Source of the DNA: JAAYYY01 sp964579295
Lineage (GTDB): Bacteria; Chloroflexota; Anaerolineae; Promineifilales; Promineifilaceae
Direction of reading: 5' to 3'
Length of the DNA: 64,000 nucleotides
Assembly (NCBI GenBank): GCA_964579295.1
Contig: CAZOGK010000016.1
Location: 7,009-71,008, forward strand
In this document: piece after piece, positions 60,163 to 64,000 of the stretch
How the letters are laid out: every line of letters begins with the position of its first letter
How positions within the stretch are numbered: the first letter of the stretch is position 1
Translations under genes and position numbers: made by a program
The notes under the pieces: model-generated
Told to the model about the DNA's origin: nothing
Databases searched by the model: none
Seen by the model: only the letters and a program-made list of their open reading frames with translations

Positions 60163-60567
60163 CTAGCTAAGACTCGCGAAAACGCGGGGCTCCTCCGCAA
60201 ACAACAGCTCAAGGTGTTCTTTGAGCTCGTTCCAAAACTCCGGCGGTGCGTCAAAGCGGAGCAGGATTCACCAGCGTGTGCGCAGGGTCTGCGCCGTCGC
60301 CGGCTCCAGCTGAAGCTCGACGGCGGCGGGCGTTAGAATGCACTGTCTGATGCCACCGTAGTCCGCGTACCGCTGGTCATTGCGCTCAATGTAGACCTGA
60401 CCGAGACCCATCTCGGCTTCCTCGTCGGTTACCTTCAATGAGCGCTCAAGCAGAACGTACTCGCGGGGGGCAAACTCGTCGTCGGTGAAGCCAACCACAA
60501 CCGATGCATCGCCGCGCTGAAGAGTAACAAACTCAGCGTCATGAATGGTCCTTCTCACCTGCGGCAT
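60163..60567 (-). pseudogene. Imm10-like immunity protein gene, cut by an in-frame TGA
   Basis: From ATG 60567, 99 codons match the Imm10 immunity family ('REYVLLERSLKVTDEEAEMG', 'VYIERNDQRYADYGGI'). TGA (60270-60268) stops the frame, but the same frame continues for 34 more codons to TAG at 60163, reading 'ILLRFDAPPEFWNELKEHLE', which fits the C-terminal strand and helix of the family. A single substitution explains it. No polymorphic toxin gene is adjacent, so the immunity gene is an orphan and may be decaying. The shorter product (60268-60567) could still be made. Confidence 0.65.
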
Positions 60568-60615
60568 CCGCCAAAAGCCTTTCTAGTGGTCAACGTGACG
60601 TGTGAAAGACCTTGG

Positions 60616-61506
60616 TTACCCCCGCCGCCGCGAGATAAGCACCACCCCGGCTGCTACCAACAGAGCCCCCACCATCTGCGCTACGGTCAGGCGCTCGCCG
60701 AGCAGCAGGTAGGCGAGGACGGCGGCGAAGGGGATTTCGGCGAGGCCGACGATGGCCGCGGTGCTGGCATTCAGCCCGCGCAGGCCCAGCGTATAGAGCC
60801 CAAAGCCGCCGATAGAGGTGAATAACACCAGGGCGACGAAGGGCAGCAGGAAAGCGCCGGAGAGCGGCGCCGGCAGCGGCTGGCCGATTTGTAGCGGCAG
60901 CAGCGCCAGGCTGGCAAAGCCAAACATGTAGACCATGACCGTCCAGGAGTTGTAGCTGCCGACCAGCTTCTTGCCGAGCAGGGTGAGCATGGAGTAGGCG
61001 CCGGCGACGCCGAGGCCGAAGAGCAGGCCGAGCGGGGTAATCTCGATGTTGCCGCTGCCGCCGCCCAGCCCCGGCAGCCCGGCGATGAGCACCGTGCCCG
61101 CTACGCCCAGGCCAATGGCCGCCCATTTGCGCCCCGTCAGCGGCTCGCGCCAGAGCAGCCAGGCGAGGATGGCCACGATCAGCGGCGAGTTGCCCTGGAA
61201 GACGGTCGTTACGGAGGCGCCGATGAGCAGCACGGCGCTGTTCCAGGCAACGTGAAAGAAGCCAATGCTGATGGCGCCCATCGCCGCCAGCCAGGGCAGG
61301 TCGCGCCGCTCGGCGCGCAGCAGCCGCGGCCGCGCCAGCGCCAGCGCCGCCAGCAGCACCACAAAGACCGCCAGGTCGCGCCAGAAAGCCAGCCCCACCG
61401 CCGACAGATTGCTCCTCCCCACAATCTGCATCACCAGAAAGCCGGACGTAGACCAGCAAATAGTAGCGCCAAGCACCAGCAGCAGGCCGCGGGAGCTGTT
61501 AGCCAT
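60616..61506 (-). CDS. EamA-family (DMT superfamily) transporter
   Basis: 296 aa, ten predicted helices in two EamA halves: 'LGATICWSTSGFLVMQIVG' at the start, 'VTTVFQGNSPLIVAILAWLL' in half 1, 'ASTAAIVGLAEIPFAAVLAY' in half 2. Likely a metabolite exporter or importer; substrate unknown. The first codons (ATG GCT AAC AGC) coincide with a heptamer-like tract (GCTAACAGCC repeated), so the repeat extends into the coding start. Confidence 0.9.
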   Translation of the reverse strand: MANSSRGLLLVLGATICWSTSGFLVMQIVGRSNLSAVGLAFWRDLAVFVVLLAALALARPRLLRAERRDLPWLAAMGAISIGFFHVAWNSAVLLIGASVTTVFQGNSPLIVAILAWLLWREPLTGRKWAAIGLGVAGTVLIAGLPGLGGGSGNIEITPLGLLFGLGVAGAYSMLTLLGKKLVGSYNSWTVMVYMFGFASLALLPLQIGQPLPAPLSGAFLLPFVALVLFTSIGGFGLYTLGLRGLNASTAAIVGLAEIPFAAVLAYLLLGERLTVAQMVGALLVAAGVVLISRRRG

Positions 61507-61594
61507 GGCTGTTAGCTGTGAACGCTTAGCCCCTTTGCCGTTACTTTTGTCGTTTCCATAGGGCGCCTTTCCTGTTGCTGAGGAGTATAGCGTG

Positions 61595-61629
61595 GGAAGC
61601 TATTAGCTGTTAGCTTTGAGCTGCGAGAC
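61595..61629. repeat. Heptamer array
   Basis: GGAAGCT, ATTAGCT, GTTAGCT, TTGAGCT, GCGAGAC; five units immediately before the gene remnant at 61616-61735. Confidence 0.65.
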
Positions 61630-61735
61630 CACGGAGCATTCCATCCAGTTTACCCTGGATAACACCCTGCCCGATGACCTGATCAGAGACCTTGTGCTGC
61701 ACCACGTCAGGGATATTGATGCCGACAGGCAGTAA
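61616..61735 (+). pseudogene. Possible C-terminal remnant of a DUF1801-family gene
   Basis: Plus-strand frame ending at TAA 61735 reads 'EHSIQFTLDNTLPDDLIRDL' then 'VLHHVRDIDADRQ', which resembles the C-terminal end of DUF1801 (iron-chaperone-like) proteins ('FT...PLP..L...LV..RV'). Upstream the frame runs directly into heptamer repeats, with only a TTG (61616) as a start. It looks like a gene end left after repeat-associated loss of the 5' part. Confidence 0.4.
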
Positions 61736-61801
61736 GCCATAAGCCGTAAGCCATAAGCCTTAAGCCAACGGCTTAAGGCTTAAAGCTTAAAGCTTAAAGC
61801 T
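61732..61801. repeat. Heptamer array with 13-bp hairpin at the end of fhs
   Basis: Ten units (GTAAGCC, ATAAGCC, TTAAGCC, then TAAAGCT three times) run into the fhs stop codon. TAAGCCTTAAGCC (61754-61766) pairs exactly with 61770-61782 around AAC. A possible terminator for fhs, without a T-tract. Confidence 0.75.
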
Positions 61802-63698
61802 AAGAAAGCCCCAACACCTTCCCCGTCTCCAAATCCACGTCAATGTCGAAGAAGACTGGGCGGGTGGGCAGGCCGGGCATGGTGCTCATCTGGCCGACGA
61901 GCGGGTAGAGGAAGCCGGCGCCCACGCTGGCGCGGAGGTCGCGGATGGGCAGCGTGTAGCCGGTGGGCACCCCCTTCAGCGCCGGGTCGTGGCTCAGGCT
62001 GAGGTGCGTCTTGGCCATGCAGATGGGCAGGCCGTCGAAGCCCAGCCGGTTATAGCGCTCAATCTTGCGCTCTGCCTCTTCCGAGTATTCCACGCCGTCG
62101 GCGCCGTAGACCTCGCGCGCAATCGTCTCAATCTTCTCTTTAATGCTGTAGTCGAGCGGGTAGAGGAAGCGGAAGTCGCTAGGCCGTGTGGCCGCCTTCA
62201 TCACCGCCTTGCCCAGCTCCACCGAGCCCGCGCCGCCCTCGGCCCAATGGTTGCTCGGCTGCGCGTCGTCGGCGCCGGCCTCGATGGCGATGCGCCGCAC
62301 CAGCTCCACCTCGGCGTCCGTGTCGTCCTTAAAGCGGTTCACCGCCACCACCACCGGGATGCCAAAGCGGATGGCGTTCTTAATGTGCGCCACCATATTG
62401 GCCGCGCCCGCCTCCAGCAGCTCCAGATTCTCCTCGGTGTAGGCCGAGTCGAGCGGCTTGCCGGCGACCACTTTGGGGCCGCCGCCGTGCATCTTCAGCG
62501 CGCGGATGGTGGCCACCAGCACCACGGCGTCGGGCACCAGGCCGGAGTAGCGGCACTTGATGTTGAAGAACTTCTCCATGCCAATATCGGCGCCAAAGCC
62601 CGACTCGGTGAGCACGTAGCCATCCGGCCCCACCAGCTTGAGCGCAATCTGGTCGGCGACGATAGAGCTGTTGCCGTGGGCAATGTTGGCGAACGGGCCG
62701 GCGTGGACAAAGGCCGGCGTGCCCTCCAGCGTCTGCATCAGGTTGGGCATAATGGCGTCCTTCATGAGGACGGTTAGCGCGCCGCCCAGCCCCAGGTCGT
62801 CGGCGGTAATCGCCTGGCCGGCGCGGCTGGTGCCAATGACCATGCTCCCCAGCCGCTCGCGCATGTCGGCCAGGCTGGTGGTCAGCGCCAGAATCGCCAT
62901 AATCTCGCTGGCGACGGTGATGTCGTAGCCGGTGCTGCGCTGGAACTTCTCCTGCGGCCCCTGGCCTATGGTGATTTCGCGCAGATAGCGGTCGTTGGTA
63001 TCGACCACGCGCCGCCAGGTGATGCTGTCCGGGTCGATGTCCAGCCGCACGAAGCGGCTGCGCTCGTCGGGGGTGAGGTCGTCCGGGTTGGTCTTGTCGA
63101 TACCCAGCTTCTTCAGGCGGCGCAGCATGACGTCGGCAAAGCGGCGCTCGCCGTTCTTGTTAGGCGGGCAGAGGGCGTTGAAGAGCCGCTCGTCGTCCTG
63201 GTACGATTCGTGGTGCATGCGCGCGTCGATAGCCGCCGCCAGCAGGTTGTTGGCCGCGGTAATGGCGTGGATGTCGCCCGTGAGGTGGAGGTTGAAATCC
63301 TCCATGGGGATGACCTGGGCATAGCCGCCACCGGCCGCGCCGCCCTTGATGCCGAAAGTCGGCCCCTGTGACGGCTGGCGAATGTTGGTGAAGACCTGCT
63401 GCCCCAGGTGCGCGCCCAGCGCCTGGCTCAGGCCCACCGTGGTCGTCGTCTTGCCCTCGCCGAGCGGGGTCGGCGTGATCGCCGTCACGTCGATGTACTT
63501 GCCGTTGGGCTGGTCCTTGAGCCGTTCCAATACATCGAGCTTCACTTTTGCTTTATAGGGCCCATAGAGGAGCAGCTCCTCCTCCAGCAGGCCGACTTCC
63601 TGGGCAATCTGCGTAATGGGCTTCAGCTCCGCTTCCTGGGCGATGTCAATATCGCTGGGTACAGGATGGCGCAGTCTCAGCCGGGTGGGGGTGATCAT
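61800..63698 (-). CDS. fhs: Formate-tetrahydrofolate ligase (formyl-THF synthetase), long form
   Basis: 632 aa. ATP + formate + THF gives 10-formyl-THF, the entry of formate into one-carbon metabolism and a step of the Wood-Ljungdahl methyl branch. P-loop 'PTPLGEGKTTTTVG' near residue 78, 'GIKGGAAGGGYAQVIPM' and 'FGADIGMEKFFNIKCR' are signature blocks. Bacterial enzymes are usually about 560 aa; the extra length is an insertion including 'LRRLKKLGIDKTNPDDLT' and 'DIDPDSITWRRVVDTNDR', as in the synthetase domain of eukaryotic C1-THF synthase. ATG 63698 is chosen (AGGAGA seven bases upstream) over TTG 63704. Confidence 0.96.
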   Translation of the reverse strand: MITPTRLRLRHPVPSDIDIAQEAELKPITQIAQEVGLLEEELLLYGPYKAKVKLDVLERLKDQPNGKYIDVTAITPTPLGEGKTTTTVGLSQALGAHLGQQVFTNIRQPSQGPTFGIKGGAAGGGYAQVIPMEDFNLHLTGDIHAITAANNLLAAAIDARMHHESYQDDERLFNALCPPNKNGERRFADVMLRRLKKLGIDKTNPDDLTPDERSRFVRLDIDPDSITWRRVVDTNDRYLREITIGQGPQEKFQRSTGYDITVASEIMAILALTTSLADMRERLGSMVIGTSRAGQAITADDLGLGGALTVLMKDAIMPNLMQTLEGTPAFVHAGPFANIAHGNSSIVADQIALKLVGPDGYVLTESGFGADIGMEKFFNIKCRYSGLVPDAVVLVATIRALKMHGGGPKVVAGKPLDSAYTEENLELLEAGAANMVAHIKNAIRFGIPVVVAVNRFKDDTDAEVELVRRIAIEAGADDAQPSNHWAEGGAGSVELGKAVMKAATRPSDFRFLYPLDYSIKEKIETIAREVYGADGVEYSEEAERKIERYNRLGFDGLPICMAKTHLSLSHDPALKGVPTGYTLPIRDLRASVGAGFLYPLVGQMSTMPGLPTRPVFFDIDVDLETGKVLGLS

Positions 63699-63816
63699 GA
63701 CCAAATCTCCTTGTAAGGTGCTTCATGAAAGGCGCCGGCGGCTGCCGGCTCGGCTTCTGTAGACAGACTCCCCCCGCGCGCTCGGCCGCCCATTCGTGCT
63801 AATTTTCTCAAACTAT

Positions 63817-63845
63817 AATATAGCAAAAGTGGGCTGGGGCGCCAA
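63817..63845 (-). promoter_or_regulatory. Promoter of fhs
   Basis: Minus strand TTGGCG (63845-63840), 17-bp spacer, TATATT (63822-63817). The leader to the ATG is about 110 nt and contains a short GC hairpin (GCCGGC arms); no known riboswitch was recognised. Confidence 0.5.
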
Positions 63846-63852
63846 CGGAATT

Positions 63853-64000
63853 GTTAATGGCGAATGGCGAATTGCAGATGGTGCTAGGCGTAGGAGCGTG
63901 GCATGCCGGCAGCGGGTGAGGGGGGTTTCCTGGAAGTTAACATCTAACGGGGCAGTACCACGAATCACAGCTCCCGTAGAGCGATTTGAAAAAATCGCTC
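63853..64000. repeat. Heptamer array, single R2 arm and R1 copy D (cut by the window end)
   Basis: Seven heptamers (63853-63901, GCGAATG-like), an R2 arm (63889-63909), then R1 copy D in reverse orientation from about 63935: GTTAAC complement, CGGGGCAGTACCACGAATC core, and the left part of the hairpin GAGCGATTTGAAAAAATCGCTC at the window edge. No gene is visible here. Confidence 0.7.

Noticed and set aside
60066..60254. 62-codon frame downstream of the Imm10-like gene
   Set aside because: It overlaps, in another frame, the sense continuation of the Imm10-like gene beyond the TGA, and has no motif or ribosome binding site.
60268..60270. TGA read as selenocysteine or as tryptophan under an alternative code
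   Set aside because: All clear genes in the window use TGA as a genuine stop, for example the KaiC-like gene, and Imm10 proteins have no conserved Cys there, so a nonsense change is simpler.
63705..63810. Tetrahydrofolate riboswitch in the fhs leader
   Set aside because: The leader has only a short GC hairpin; no pseudoknot-like arrangement or conserved THF-aptamer element could be recognised by eye.

Overview
The window is a high-GC, gene-dense stretch from a bacterial draft genome. It contains four runs of exactly 100 N (7571-7670, 14470-14569, 30808-30907, 54975-55074), which are scaffold gaps of unknown true length. The gene families suggest a Chloroflexota relative (Anaerolineae/Caldilineae-like): a LonC-type AAA protease, O-antigen ligase/TPR proteins, C39-like/TPR proteins with Pro/Thr-rich linkers, KaiC-like ATPases beside histidine kinases, GAF/PAS-rich kinases, a transmembrane Ser/Thr kinase with a beta-propeller/TPR partner, GH57 and animal-type GH13 glycosidases, and a long-form formate-tetrahydrofolate ligase. 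That placement is inference from family style; there is no rRNA or marker tree here.

Layout. 1-10.4 kb: the 5' part of a Lon-like protease, then a + strand block with an O-antigen-ligase-like polymerase, a WecA/TagO-type glycosyl-1-phosphate transferase, a membrane-anchored cyclophilin ending at a strong terminator, and two tandem C39-like/TPR proteins. 10.4-24.5 kb: a signalling block with a KaiC-like ATPase translationally coupled to a pseudo-receiver histidine kinase, a 1.45-kaa hybrid kinase and a receiver-flavoprotein fusion, interspersed with an HtrA protease, an alpha/beta hydrolase lipoprotein, a DinB protein and two genes broken by a gap. 24.5-44 kb: metabolism and transport, with alpha-amylase, a Fur-family regulator overlapping a metal P1B-ATPase, an aminotransferase, a ZIP transporter, a second HtrA protease, an isochorismatase-like hydrolase, a second hydrolase lipoprotein, galactokinase, GH57, EttA and small enzymes. 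44-54 kb: two notable modules. One is a three-gene operon of response regulator, MFS transporter and cyclic-nucleotide-binding histidine kinase, joined by 4-nt overlaps. The other is a beta-propeller/TPR protein overlapping a transmembrane Ser/Thr kinase whose reading frame is cut by one in-frame TAA. 54.5-64 kb: an FAD oxidoreductase with a gap, an ABC-2 exporter operon, a cupin, an Imm10-like gene cut by an in-frame TGA, a DMT transporter and fhs.

The least expected structure is between the genes. Many intergenic regions consist of degenerate arrays with an exact 7-bp period; the word changes from locus to locus, and the arrays often run from stop codon to stop codon and fold into hairpins. 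Mixed with them are three dispersed inverted-repeat families: R1, about 95 bp with a 14-bp hairpin module; R2, with 21-bp arms; and R3, a 24-bp hairpin. No CRISPR array, tRNA, rRNA, transposase, integrase or phage gene was seen.
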